This document shows positions 1 to 10,495 of a stretch of 64,000 nt of DNA, piece by piece. This DNA is from Pseudoscleropodium purum. Its lineage: Eukaryota > Streptophyta > Bryopsida > Hypnales > Brachytheciaceae. The stretch covers positions 19,778,001 to 19,842,000 of the forward strand of contig OZ017803.1 of NCBI GenBank assembly GCA_963969395.1, read 5' to 3'. The notes under the pieces are model-generated. The model did not search any database and was not told where the DNA came from. It saw nothing but the letters and a program-made list of their open reading frames with translations. Position 1 is the first letter of the stretch; every line of letters begins with the position of its first letter. A program made the translations under genes and the position numbers.

Positions 1-737
1 TGGTAAATAGCGTTCACCTCGTTCTCCTTCGTCTTGGTTGTGAGATGATTTCCACGCCGGAGTGCCTCGTCGAGTGTCAGCTTCAGTGACTTGTTGGGGT
101 CGTCCCTAGCCTTCGCTTTTCTCTTCAGTTTGCTAGGCGACCCGGTCTCCTGCAGATCAGTTGCAACGACTTCAATCACTGGCGCTGCCACTTGCTTCCT
201 CGCCGAGGGTACCTTTTTCTTCCCCTTTTCCAACTCACGAGTGATGAACGCATTGTGTTCATCACGCTCTATCTTCAAGTACTCCCAGCCCTGGATGAGG
301 TCCTTTGCACTGGACGGCGTGTTTCCCGCGAACGTCATGCCCATCGACATTGACTTCTGTCCACAGACCTCCTCCGTGCACTTGTTCACCGGCAACTCCA
401 CTGCGAAATAATCGGCAACTCCATCCGTGCTTCCCAGTGGCATCAAGCATATCATGATGTGCACGGAATCGCCAACAGCCATGACGGACAATACACTTCC
501 TTTGCCAAGGGTCATGTTCCCTTTCAGCTTGAAGGAGCATACGATCTCCACTGTCGTGTCGGATAACTGCCTCCAACACAGACCCCATTCTTGGATGGCC
601 TCGATCGCTCGCCATGTTGCCCTCGGTGGATACCCGTCTTCCAATATCCGAGAGTTTGGGATTTGCTCACCCAGAAGGCGGGCCAAGAAAGTCGGTTTCC
701 TACAGAACAATACAATTGAATTCTCAGTACACTCACA
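1..737 (-). CDS. Partial exon of an unrecognised gene, cut by the window edge
   Basis: Reading the minus strand, one frame stays open from 737 to the window edge (about 245 codons), bounded upstream by an in-frame TAG at 738-740. I do not recognise the product. The frame encodes a mixed N-terminal part (CRKPTFLARLLGEQ), then a compact stretch with VGDSVHIMICLMPLG and a Cys pair (CTEEVC), a GWEYLKIERDEHNAF segment, and a Lys-rich tail. No convincing ATG starts it, so the 5' edge is probably a splice acceptor; candidate AGs lie near 723. It lies upstream of the DUF7869 pseudogene on the opposite strand, and both sit in DNA carrying the 21-bp palindromes, so it may be a second gene of the same transposon. 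That link is inference. The long open frame and even codon use make coding likely. Confidence 0.55.
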
Positions 738-765
738 CTATGCACCTTCACTTTGTGCATCCACT

Positions 766-786
766 GTATCGGCTGCCAGCCGATAC
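766..786. repeat. 21-bp palindrome, perfect
   Basis: Left arm GTATCGGCTG, one central C, and a right arm that is the exact reverse complement. This is the commonest form of the family in this window. Confidence 0.9.
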
Positions 787-857
787 AACCTCTCAGTCCC
801 TAAACCCTACCGTCGGAAGACATTTCTAGAGATTCCTAAGTCAACCATCCCGGGATC

Positions 858-878
858 ATATCGGCTGCCAGCCGATAT
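858..878. repeat. 21-bp palindrome, perfect variant
   Basis: Left arm ATATCGGCTG and right arm CAGCCGATAT around a central C. The outermost base differs from the 766 copy on both arms, so all ten pairs are kept. Confidence 0.9.
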
Positions 879-914
879 AGCTTAAGCTCAAGCTCCTAGT
901 GAGTGCTGCAATGT

Positions 915-935
915 ATGTCGGTTGCCAGCCAATAT
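915..935. repeat. 21-bp palindrome, degraded
   Basis: Left arm ATGTCGGTTG, right arm CAGCCAATAT; one mismatch and two G-T pairs. Confidence 0.75.
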
Positions 936-996
936 AGCAAGTAATAGGTGCCTCAGAATCTCAATGGCTATCCTATATGATATAGCAAATGACAGT

Positions 997-1017
997 GTAT
1001 CGGCTGGCAACCGATAC
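997..1017. repeat. 21-bp palindrome, one mismatch
   Basis: Left arm GTATCGGCTG, central G, right arm CAACCGATAC. The central base is G, so this copy may be in the opposite orientation. Confidence 0.85.
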
Positions 1018-1082
1018 ATGTAGTGAAAAGTACCTCTCAGTCGCCAAATCGGAGGACGCCATCGCCAATGGACTCTGTCGCT

Positions 1083-1197
1083 TATCGGCTGCTGAAGATG
1101 ACTTGTCGGCTGCTGAAAAAGCACGCTTGCTTCACTCTCCTTCACTGTCGGCTGGCCAGAAATGCATATCGGCTGCGCTAAGATGTATCGGCTGCTG
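1083..1197. repeat. Cluster of palindrome half sites
   Basis: TATCGGCTG or TGTCGGCTG left arms recur at about 1083, 1114, 1146, 1167 and 1185 without a full right arm, mostly followed by CTG. A further variant, TCGGCTGCTAGCCGG, lies at about 1381. They look like decayed or partial copies. Confidence 0.7.
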
Positions 1198-1251
1198 CTT
1201 TGCTTTGCGAGGGGATGTCAACTGCAAGCCGGACTGAAGGAGGGAGAATGG

Positions 1252-1306
1252 CAGAGTGAGAGTGAGTGAGGCTGAGAGTGAGTGAGAGTGAGTGAGAGTG
1301 AGTGAC
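1252..1306. repeat. GAGTGA/GAGAGTGA microsatellite
   Basis: Purine-rich short tandem repeat of GAGTGA with GAGAGTGA variants. The reverse strand reads as the TCACTCTC runs seen in spurious Leu/Ser-rich frames. Confidence 0.9.
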
Positions 1307-2145
1307 AGAGAAAGAGCAGGAGACGCAAATGGCAAATGAGAGAAAATGAAAGTGGCCAGGGGTGTATACCCCCTAAACCCTCGGCTGCTAGCCGGTAGGC
1401 GCAATCATGACAAACCGAGTCCGTTCTTCCATAAATTTCATCCATCGCAGGTTTTCATCCGTTAGCATGTACTCCACATCCAGCAAAGTACATGGAAGTT
1501 ACGAACACTCATTGCAAAGATGCGTACGTTTCCCAACACGATCTCCCGATGCACGGACTTGTCTCTCTTGCAATCACCACAACTTCATCCTCTTCCAGAT
1601 TCAAATTTCAGGTGCCAAATTCAGTTTCAGGCTTGCTCACCTAGGATCAGATCTTGGAGGACTTCCATTTTCATTTTCATTTGCCCCACACACGCACTCA
1701 GAGCGTCCAAGAACCATTAGGGAATTTTAGTGCCTTGTTGTGGAATGTTTATGAGGGATGCAACGTGACAGGGAATTCAGTAGACCTCAATTCAGTGCAG
1801 CATTGAGTAGTCTTCGGGTTCAGGAAGCGCTCTTCGACAGTTGTTATTTGGCGTTTCGGCTTACGTAGGATTTGTAGTAGGATTTGAATTGCTCCAAGCT
1901 ACATTTGAATTGCAGTAGGATTCTAATTGCAGTAGTAGTCAGGAGCATTCTCGAAAATTAGTTGCCTGACAGAGGTTCAGGATTTCCTATTCGGTTGCAC
2001 ATGTGTTTCCATTTCATTATTTTTACTGGTCAGAGCATCTATGGACAGTGCCTAGATCATAGGAAGCGCAAAATCTAGCTTTGTGCATGATTCCCAAAGT
2101 TCTAGCTGTACGGTCCTGCCTCTGTGCTTGACCGTACGGATAGTG

Positions 2146-2166
2146 GTATCAGCTGCCAGCCGATAC
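2146..2166. repeat. 21-bp palindrome, one mismatch
   Basis: Left arm GTATCAGCTG, right arm CAGCCGATAC. It lies 31 bp before the CCAAG target site of the LTR composite. Confidence 0.85.
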
Positions 2167-2201
2167 CAATTTCTGTACCAGGAAGGTCGTGAAGCACCAA
2201 G

Positions 2202-4499
2202 TGTCGCAGCTTAAAATTTTGATTTTCTTAGTATACACCCAAATAGGAACGGAAACTAGTCATTAGGGAATCGGATCCGATAAGGTGGAGAAGGAAAACT
2301 CAAAATTAGCACGGAACGAGAAGTAGTGGGCCTCTTGGATCTAATCCGGTCAGGAGTAACTAACGACGGAAACGGAATGTAACACGGATTAGGTCTAGGA
2401 CCGGATTATGATGGTAAACCGGATTCATGATGACAAACCGGAAAGGGTCCAGGGACTATATAAGGAGGAGCTTTCACTGTTGCACCCCCTTTTAGAAACT
2501 CGACCTTGAGAGCGCGCGGTTGAGTTTTTGGCGTTTGTGCGTTTGTGTTCTGTTCGTTTTTATTCCGGTTGAGATCGGAGAGAGAACGTGAGGAACGGGA
2601 CATGCGGCTAGGAGAGAGTGAGATAGATTGGAGTGGGAATGCCGCCGCTACGTAGGTCTAGACTAGCGAGTCCCTCTGGAGGCGAGGTGAAGCTCCGGAA
2701 AGTCATTCCGGTTATTCCCTCCACAGAGTCGGAAAAGTCTCAACTCATGGAGGATCTCAAATCCATGGGTTGCCTAGGGTTTGCCGAGAAACCCTGGGGT
2801 TTTAGGGAGGAGAGAATGGTCAAGGAGCTCCTCGGAAAGTTGTCCAACCAGTTTGACAACACCGTGAGAGGAACTCCCGTCAGCTGGAACGAGGGAATGT
2901 GGAGAGGGGTTTACAGTTTCCGGGCAGGAGGTTTAGGGATGGCGAACCGGAAGGATGAGTTTGTCTGAGAGAAGTTCCAGGGAGCCGTCAACCCGAAGGA
3001 CGGATACGCGGTCGAGGATTGCGTGGATGACCGACACCGTCGGCTCCTGCAATTCCTGGTTCTGGTTCTTCACCCGGAAAAGCCGACCAGGGTGACGATC
3101 ACCCTCGGCAACACCATTTTCGGTGCCCTCAGTGGTACCCGGAAAGTGGACTGGGCACGGATCATTTCTAATCTTGTGGCCCAGCTCGTTAGTAGGGTTG
3201 GGAAGAAAAGGGCCACTCCAGTGTGCCCTTACCTCTTCCACCTCTATCGGGAGAACCAAGTCCTCACCGACACGGAGGAGAAGGTGTGGAAGACTCAGGA
3301 AGTCCTCCTGAAGTATGGGGAGTCGGAAACGGATGATGAGGCCGAATCCGATTCCGGGTCAGAACGGGAGTCGAGCGAGGAAGAGGAGGAGCCGATGTCG
3401 CCCATTAAGCGACAGAAGTTGACGCCTCCCCACAAGCGCGGGACGCCTCCCGGTCAAGACAGACCGGCCCCGGAAGAGAAACCGGAAGCCGAGAAGACCG
3501 TTTCCGGGGGAGACCCGGAAATGCAAGATCCGTTCAACGGTCTAATCAACGTCCTCTGCAACATCAGGGCGGATTGGGAGGTCAAACACAGGACGCTTGC
3601 GGCGATTGGCAAGTTGGTAGGTGCGCCACCGGACAACAAGTTGGCAGAACAGGTGGCGGAGTGCATCACCAATCCGGAAGAGACCCGGAAGCAGGAAGCA
3701 GAGATCCGCCGGTTGCAGGAGGAGGTGGATAAACTGAAGGCAACTCTTTTTGCCTATCGGGAAGACGTGACGGCCGCCCGGGAGATGGCGGAGGAGATTC
3801 GGAAGATAGCCAAGCAGATCAAGGCGGTCCTGGGAGAGACCGGAACGGCCGCTGCCAAAGCGAAGCTCTTCGACGAGAAGATCCACGAAGAGAAGAAACT
3901 ATCCGGTTCCCGGATGGTCCGGATTCTCGCCGACTTCGCTGAGCAGGTGGAGACGGCAATGGTGGAGGGGCGGAAGGCTGCGGACCGGATCGAGGAAAGC
4001 AGCCGGAAGCTGACTGGAGCGACGTGCGACAAAGGTATTCATCTTTCGGATATCTTGCTACCGGATCTCTTTCCGGACGCGACTATTGCGAAGGATAGGA
4101 AGGATTGGACTCCTGAGTCCAAGAAGTCTGCACGGACTGGGACTCCGGGCACGAGACCGGATATCACCATCGACCTGGAGTCTCCACCCGGATCTAATCC
4201 TGCGGAGGGGGAACGGGTCCGGAATTTGAGTGAAGTCTTCGAGGAGCTAGTCCCAGAGGTCGGAAGCCCGACAATAGGATCCAGAGTTGTAGGGTAGATA
4301 GGATTTTGGATTTCAGTTAGGAGTAGGAGCGGATCCGGATCCGGATCCGGCTCAACAGTATTAGGTTAGCCGGAAGTTAGATTAGGATGGCGGCGGACCC
4401 CCACGGGTTTTCCGCTCCTTTTTGTGCTTTTAGGGTTTTTACCCTTTGTATATAAATCGGTTCCTGAGATGGGAACTGGGAGTTTTTCATTTTGCAAAC
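2202..4499 (+). repeat. LTR copy 1, truncated at its 3' end
   Basis: Matches copies 2 and 3 from TGTCGCAGC through the LTR gene and the second TATA box (4449-4456), then stops at GCAAAC, about 50 bp after that TATA box. The usual start of transcription would fall about 30 bp after the TATA box, so this piece is roughly U3 plus the first bases of R. Its first TATA box is TATATAAG at 2457-2464. Confidence 0.8.
2639..4297 (+). pseudogene. LTR-borne coiled-coil protein gene, copy 1, one nonsense codon
   Basis: Same protein as the intact copy at 10496-12154. The ATG at 2639 opens a frame that runs to 4297 but is broken by TGA at 2966-2968, after about 109 residues. The intact copy has CGA there, so a C-to-T change at a CpG explains the stop, as expected from decay of a methylated cytosine. 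The frame then continues cleanly for over 420 residues, through the acidic tract, the IKRQK basic patch and the coiled coil. Copy 2 has the same stop. Unlike copies 2 and 3, the leader here has ATT rather than ATG just before the gene, so it lacks the start-stop upstream frame. Confidence 0.8.
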
Positions 4500-4942
4500 T
4501 GTCGCAGCTTAGAATTTTGATTTTCTTAGTATACACCCAAATAGGAACGGAAACTAGTCATTAGCTAACCGGATCCGATTAGGTGGGGAAGGAAAACTCA
4601 GAATTAGCACGGAACGTGAAGTAGTGGGCTTCTTGGATCTAATCCGGTCAGGAGTAACTAACGACGGAAACGAAATGTAACACGGATTAGGTCTAGGACC
4701 GGATTATGATGGTAAACCGGATTCATGATGACAAACCGGAAAGGGTCCAGGGACTATAAAAGGAGGAGCTTTCACTGTTGCACCCCCTTTTAGAAACTCG
4801 ACCTTGAGCGCACGATTGAGTTTTTGTCGTTTGTGCGTCTGTGCATTTGTGTTCTGTTCGTTTTAATTCCGGTTGAGATCGGAGAGAGGAAGTGAGGAAT
4901 GGGACGTGCGGCTAGGAGAGAGTGAGGTAGATGTGAGTGGGA

Positions 4943-6580
4943 ATGCCTCAGCTACGTAGGTCGAGACAAGTGAGTCCCTCTGGAGGCGAGGTGAAGCTCC
5001 GGAAAGTCATTCCGGTTATTCCCTCCACAGAGTCGGAAAAGTCTCAACTCATGGAGGATCTCAAATCCATGGGTTGCCTAGGGTTTGCCGAGAAACCCTG
5101 GGGTTTTAGGGAGGAGAGAATGGTCAAGGAGCTCCTCGGAAAGTTGTCCAACCAGTTTGACAACACCGTGAGGGGAGCTCCCGTCAGCTGGAACGAGGGA
5201 ATGTGGAGAGGGGTTTACAGTTTCCGGGCAGGAGGTTTAGGGATGGCGAACCGGAAGGATGAGTTTGTCTGAGAGAAGTTCCAGAGAGCTGTCAACCCGA
5301 AGGACGGATACGCGGTCGAGGATTGCGTGGATGATCGACACCGTCGGCTCCTGCAATTCCTGGTTCCGGTTCTTCACCCGGAAAAGCCGACCAGGGTGAC
5401 GATCACCCTCGGCAACACCATTTTCGGTGCCCTCAGTGGTACCCGGAAAGTGGATTGGGCACGGATCATTTCCGATCTCGTGGCCCAGCTGGTTAGTAGG
5501 GTTGGGAAGAAAAGGGCCACTCCAGTGTGCCCTTACCTCTTCCACCTCTATCGGGAGAACCAAGTCCTCACCGATACGGAGGAGAGGGCGTGGAAGACGC
5601 AGGAAGTGCTCCTGAAGTATGGGGAGTCGGAGACGGATGACGAGGCGGAATCCGATTCCGGGTCAGACCGGGAGTCCAACGAGGAAGAGGAGGAGCCGAT
5701 GCCGCCGATCAAGCGACAGAAGCTGATGCCTCCCGGTCAAGACAAACCGGCCTCGGAGGAGAAACCGGAAGCCGATAAGACCAATTCCGGGGGAGATCCG
5801 GATATGCAAGATCCGTTCAACGGTCTGATCAACGTCCTCTGCAACATCAGGGCGGATTGGGAGGTCAAGCACAGGACGCTTGCGGCAATTGGCAAGTTGG
5901 TGGGTGCGGCACCAGACAGCAAATTGGCGGAACAAGTGGCGGAGTGCATCACGAATCCGGAAGAGACCCGGAAGCAGGAAGCAGAGATCCGCCGGTTGCA
6001 GGAGGAGGTGGATAAACTGAAGGCAACTCTTTTTGCCTATCAGGAAGACGTGACGGCCGCTTGGGAGATGGCGGAAGAGACTCGGAAGGTGGCCGAGCAG
6101 ATCAAGGCGGTCCTGGGAGAGACCGGAACGGCCGCTGCCAAAGCGAAGCTCTTCGACGAGAAGATCCACGAAGAGAAGAAACTATCCGGTTCCCGGATGG
6201 TCCGGATTCTCGCGGACTTCGCCGAGCAGGTGGAGACGGCAATGGTGGAGGGGCGGAAGGCAGCGGACCGGATCGAGGAGAGCAGCCGGAAGCTGACGGG
6301 AGCGACGTGCGACAAAGGTATTCACCTTTCGGACATCTCACTACCGGACCTCTTTCCGGACGCGACCATTCAGAAGGATAGGAAGGATTGGACTCCTGAG
6401 TCCAAGAAGTCTGCACGGACTGGGACTCCGGGCACGAGACCGGATATCACCATCGACCTGGAGTCTCCACCCGGACCGAATCCTGTTGAGGGGGAACGGG
6501 TCCGGAATTTGAGTGAAGTTTTCGAGGAGCTAGTCCCGGAGACCGGAAGCCCAACGATAGGATCTAGAGTTGTAGGGTAG
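4943..6580 (+). pseudogene. LTR-borne coiled-coil protein gene, copy 2, nonsense codon and 21-bp deletion
   Basis: The frame from ATG 4943 is stopped by TGA at 5270-5272, the same site as in copy 1, and otherwise stays open to the stop at 6578-6580. Against copies 1 and 3 it lacks seven codons (PPHKRGT in copy 1) after the KRQK patch, near 5728. The missing piece is flanked by repeated GCCTCCC, so slippage explains the loss. The remaining protein, including the coiled coil, matches the other copies closely. Confidence 0.8.
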
Positions 6581-7761
6581 ATAGGATTTTAATTTCAGTT
6601 AGGAGTAGGAGCGGATCCGGATCCGGATCCGGCTCAACAGTATTAGGTTAGACCGGAAATTAGATTAGGGTGGCGGCGGACCCCACGGGTTTTCCGCTCC
6701 TTTTTGTGCTTTTAGGGTTTTTACCCTTTGTATATAAATCGGTTCCTGAGATGGGAATTGGGAGTTGTTCATTTTGCAAACTTCTTGTACTTTTCTATTC
6801 TTTTCATTGTGTATCTCTCTCCAGCGCGACAGGATTGTATGATGTGGAGTTAGGATAGTACGAGTTGGTTTGCAAGTGATTTCTCCCCTTGGTGTTTATT
6901 TTCCGATCCTAGGTGCATGTGAGTAGGTACCAAAGAGTTGGGAGTGAACTTAGTTCCTCAGCACGTCTAGAGTTTGAGATTCCGGGTGAGAAAGCCGTTG
7001 TTAGGCTAGGCGGGTAGGGAGGGATTCCTTAGCTGCGCTAGAACTCCCGGGTGGGAAATCCGGTTGAGTGTCCAATCTCCTGTGAGGTCTCACCACCCGT
7101 ATGGGTAACGGAAGAACTTTAGTTGATGTTGGAACGGACGGGTGCACTTGTAACCACCTATCTTCGTACGGATCGGAAGTAGCATCAAGGTCGTTGTAGT
7201 ACGAGAGGGTCGAGTGTGGAGTCTTTGTGTGACCTACGACCCGGATTGCTATCTGGGTTGTTGTGAAGGACCAAACCGGATCCGGATTAGCTTAGGAGTT
7301 TAGAAGGTAGGACAGTGGGTCTTCAGCCACTATAAGTCACGGAAGGAGTGGTGGGCCTACCACTCTCAAAATTAAGCGGCGACCCCTCTGATGGTGAAAC
7401 AGAGGCAAAACCAAACCGGATAGGATTACGGGTACAGGATGACCATCCGGACCGGATTGGTCAGGACGGATTTCCAGGATCGGAAGTTGTGAGATCCTGG
7501 GATTTGGGTATTTGTATGGACCGGATAGTTAGTAGGACCGGAAGAAGGGGAAATTCGGTCTATAGTTATCCGGTGTGGTGGTATTTCTGGTTCTAGATCT
7601 AGGACCGGAAAGTAAGATTGGGATACTGACTTAGCTTAACTGCTTAATAGAGCTAGATACTTCACAGGATCTCGTGGGTTCGATCTTTAGAGTCACTTAG
7701 TTATACTCTAGAGCGATTTTTGTGAGTATAATGGGGAATTGACCTACCCTGTGCTGCGACA
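6581..7761 (+). other. LTR 3' part (R/U5-like), non-coding
   Basis: Downstream of the LTR gene. It holds a GGATCC tandem run (about 6611-6633), a pyrimidine-rich stretch before the TATA box, and about 1 kb without a long open frame. A related 1.18-kb segment follows the gene in copy 3. I see no clear poly(A) signal. Confidence 0.5.
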
Positions 7762-7775
7762 CCAAGTACACAGAC

Positions 7776-7796
7776 GTATCGGCTGCTAGCTGATAA
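7776..7796. repeat. 21-bp palindrome, degraded
   Basis: Left arm GTATCGGCTG, right arm TAGCTGATAA; it lies 10 bp after the right CCAAG duplication. Confidence 0.75.
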
Positions 7797-8192
7797 GGTC
7801 ATCACGGGTCTGACAGAGATTCCGACATTGTGGGTTCTGACTCCGATTTCAAATCATGAGTGGATCTGATGACTGGACATCGGGTGCGAGTCCTATTGAG
7901 GCATTCACGAAAAATGGAGGCTCGAGAAGACTGAAAATGCAGAAGGGAGTTGTTGTGGCTCTTACACTGGAAGGATTATACTACTCCGGAAGGGCGGTCG
8001 TAGAAAGGGTGGTGAGCCGCGATCCCTACCTCGTACGCGTTCATGTCCTAGACGTTCCAAATAACCTCAATATGCCTCTTCCGTTTCCTGAGGGAGACAT
8101 GGTGTTCCTGTGACACTGCCCGGGAAGGTCAATCATGTGGGAGGCAGAGAACATCTATCCCCATGCAGAGTCTGAAGGGTCTTCTTCTGCTG

Positions 8193-8213
8193 GTGTCGGC
8201 CGGCAGCCGATAC
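8193..8213. repeat. 21-bp palindrome inside a coding exon
   Basis: Left arm GTGTCGGCCG, central G, right arm CAGCCGATAC. It lies in the DUF7869 frame and reads GVGRQPIQ without breaking it. Confidence 0.85.
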
Positions 8214-8546
8214 AAGTGGTCACAAATGAAAAACCCATACAACAATTCCTGTCACTCACTGTCAATATGGATGTCTCACTACTGCAGACTATGGGCACGG
8301 ATCTGTTGTATGCTGGTGTAGGTACAATTGTACAATGCTCTCCGAAGGGTTACTGGGAAGGCTTTCGCGTTCCACACAGCTTCTTCCTCGTTGTGAAGCT
8401 ACTACACGTCGTCGATGATTTCCAGGATCAGAGTGCTTATTGCGAGATTCCTGAATTCATGACACTCAAACGCTGTGTTGGATTCAAAATACTCTGGAGT
8501 GGTTATAAGGTCAGACCAATCGAGACCTCCGTCCCAATAACCAAGG

Positions 8547-8567
8547 TTGTCGGCTGCCAGCCGACAA
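8547..8567. repeat. 21-bp palindrome, perfect, inside a coding exon
   Basis: Left arm TTGTCGGCTG, central C, right arm CAGCCGACAA. Several outer bases differ from the 766 copy, yet all ten pairs remain. It reads VVGCQPTR in the DUF7869 frame. Confidence 0.9.
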
Positions 8568-9831
8568 GAGAACCTACGACCCATTTCATGCAAGCTCAAG
8601 TCAATGGTAACTACGAGAGTGGTGGGAGTTCGAACGATGTACAGGTAGAATTATGTAATCCGGGAACACAGCGAGTACTTCCTACTGCATCAAATGAAGA
8701 CGAGCGAGATGATAGGCTCTATTCGTCCGACGATGACAGCCGCGGGTTTGCAGAGGATCACCGCGATGTTCATGGTTACAGTACCTCTGGCACTGTCGTG
8801 TCCGACACAAGTGTTGTTGACAGCATGGATCATTCGGACACGTTTAGAGCTGATACTCAAAGTGGAGATAATGGCCATCCGGATGGAATGCAAGCTGGGC
8901 TTCCAATCCCAGATAGACCGCTCTGGAGAAATCAATACTGTGAACTTCTCAATGACGACTTCTCGGTTCTCGGAAGAGCCATGATCCAAGTCTGCCTACC
9001 AGATGAGGCCTGCGATGATGGCGTCCTGGGCGACACGGATGTCGGGGTCATGTTCGTATCGGACAATGACGAACTGCAAATGACAACCATGCGCTGGAGG
9101 CTCACACACACAAGGTTGGAGGGTGGAAGGCTACTATCTGAAATTGTCACGCTCTACTCAGAGGTTGCTCTATTGAATGAGTCGGACGATAACGGAATGC
9201 AGGGGGTACCGAGGAATCCATACCGCTCTGTGCGCAGAAGGGTGATTCCCAAGGATCACGAAAGCCAATCCAGGCTGCAAATGAAGACCTCGGAGACGGA
9301 GGTACGTAAGGCCAGCTCACAGAAGTGCTGTAAGCTCAGATGCTGCCAGACGTTTCCCTGGGAGGACACGAGGTCTATACGACGAAAGTTCTTCGCTTGC
9401 ACATTCGAGAGTAGGAGGGAGGTAGTGTATGCGGTGTACAGTCAGTTTCATGCAAGGGTTATTCCAGGAAAAAAATTCATTACTCTTGCAAATACAGACG
9501 TCTGCGAGAACGCATGGTATATCATTCACGGGGTATCGAGGTCGGCCTATCATGTTTACAAGGCTGCGGCCGTGGGAGGATCCGTTAACGGCTCGCATGG
9601 AAATGCAGGGGCCCGACGGCCACGGCCACAAACAATCCAAGCTCAAGCAACCTTCAAAACGATCATCGACGACAATGCCGACAAAATGCCAAACGAGTTC
9701 AGAATGGTTGGAAATAAACGCGTCGACAATCTCAAGGTCCTCCCCTCTGCAATGAATTGGGATCACATGCGCGAACAAGTCAATTATGTAAGTCCATCAT
9801 CTGCCTCTTCATCTACAGTAGAAAGGTCCTT

Positions 9832-9852
9832 TTATCGGCTGCCAGCCGATAC
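9832..9852. repeat. 21-bp palindrome in an intron
   Basis: Left arm TTATCGGCTG, right arm CAGCCGATAC; only the outermost pair is unmatched. Confidence 0.9.
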
Positions 9853-9919
9853 AATCATGTCTGGACTTTGAATGTAGAAGCCATTGATCTTTCCTTTCTA
9901 TAGGCCGTCATTTGCAATT

Positions 9920-9940
9920 CTGTCGGCTGCCAGCCGATAC
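9920..9940. repeat. 21-bp palindrome in an intron
   Basis: Left arm CTGTCGGCTG, right arm CAGCCGATAC; one mismatch and one G-T pair. Confidence 0.85.
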
Positions 9941-10307
9941 AACTCTATAGTCTTCCATGGAAACTCATCCATGAAGTCATGTTCTTCAGGTTAATGGAAT
10001 ATGCAATATGAAGCCGGTCTTGCAGTCTGCTATCAGCCGCCTTCGGAATGCTTGTCGCAGCTTAGAATTTTGATTTTCTTAGTATACACCCAAATAGGAA
10101 CGGAAACTAGTCATTAGCTAACCGGATCCGATTAGGTGGGGAAGGAAAACTCAGAATTAGCACGGAACGTGAAGTAGTGGGCTTCTTGGATCTAATCCGG
10201 TCAGGAGTAACTAACGACGGAAACGAAATGTAACACGGATTAGGTCTAGGACCGGATTATGATGGTAAACCGGATTCATGATGACAAACCGGAAAGGGTC
10301 CAGGGAC

Positions 10308-10314
10308 TATAAAA
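10308..10314 (+). promoter_or_regulatory. TATA box before the LTR gene
   Basis: TATAAAA in a conserved context (GGGACTATAAAAGGAGG), about 190 bp before the ATG. The same box is at 4755-4761, and is TATATAAG at 2457-2464. Confidence 0.6.
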
Positions 10315-10483
10315 GGAGGAGCTTTCACTGTTGCACCCCCTTTTAGAAACTCGACCTTGAGCGCACGATTGAGTTTTTGTCGTTTGTGCGTCTGTGCATT
10401 TGTGTTCTGTTCGTTTTAATTCCGGTTGAGATCGGAGAGAGGAAGTGAGAAACGGGACGTGCGGCTAGGAGAGAGTGAGGTAG

Positions 10484-10489
10484 ATGTGA
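10484..10489 (+). promoter_or_regulatory. Start-stop upstream frame (ATG TGA) before the LTR gene
   Basis: ATG is followed at once by TGA, and six bases later by the main ATG at 10496. Copy 2 has the same arrangement at 4931-4936; copy 1 has lost it (ATT). Such minimal frames are known to stall or delay ribosomes; here the role is inferred. Confidence 0.45.
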
Positions 10490-10495
10490 GTGGGA

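Larger units (their letters stand above)
738..2201. other. Gene-free stretch with palindromes
   Basis: No gene is recognised here. The stretch carries at least five full copies of the 21-bp palindrome, a run of half copies at 1083-1197, and a GAGTGA microsatellite. It ends at the CCAAG target duplication (2197-2201) of the LTR composite. Confidence 0.5.
2202..7761 (+). mobile_element. Composite LTR insertion (partial LTR plus full LTR)
   Basis: The unit starts TGTCGCAGC and ends GCTGCGACA, and is flanked by a 5-bp target duplication CCAAG at 2197-2201 and 7762-7766. It is made of 2298 bp matching the first 70% of the LTR, followed with no spacer by a complete LTR from 4500. There is no CCAAG or other duplication at the internal junction, so the second copy did not insert into the first; the two arrived, or were rearranged, as one unit. 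A 5-bp duplication and TG...CA ends fit Ty1/copia or Ty3/gypsy integration. The likely origin is a full retrotransposon that lost its interior and the 3' end of its 5' LTR. Confidence 0.75.
4500..7761 (+). repeat. LTR copy 2, full length
   Basis: 3262 bp from TGTCGCAGC to GCTGCGACA, collinear with the 3284-bp copy 3. TATA boxes lie at 4755-4761 (before the gene) and 6731-6738 (after it). Its first ~440 bp are almost identical to copy 3, the next ~300 bp carry copy-1-type bases, and later parts are mixed. Confidence 0.8.
9788..10025 (+). other. Intron of the DUF7869 gene with two palindromes
   Basis: Donor GTAAGT directly after CAATTAT, acceptor TTGCAG before TCTGCTATC. Splicing gives a phase-0 join (REQVNY to SAISRLRNA). 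Two 21-bp palindromes fill part of the 238 bp. Confidence 0.65.

Noticed and set aside
4500..7761. Copy 2 as an independent insertion into copy 1
   Set aside because: There is no target duplication at 4499/4500 and copy 1 does not resume after 7761; CCAAG flanks the pair as a whole.
10490..10495. GTG at 10490 as the start of the LTR gene
   Set aside because: GTG starts are not expected in plants; ATG follows two codons later at 10496. The same holds for copies 1 and 2.
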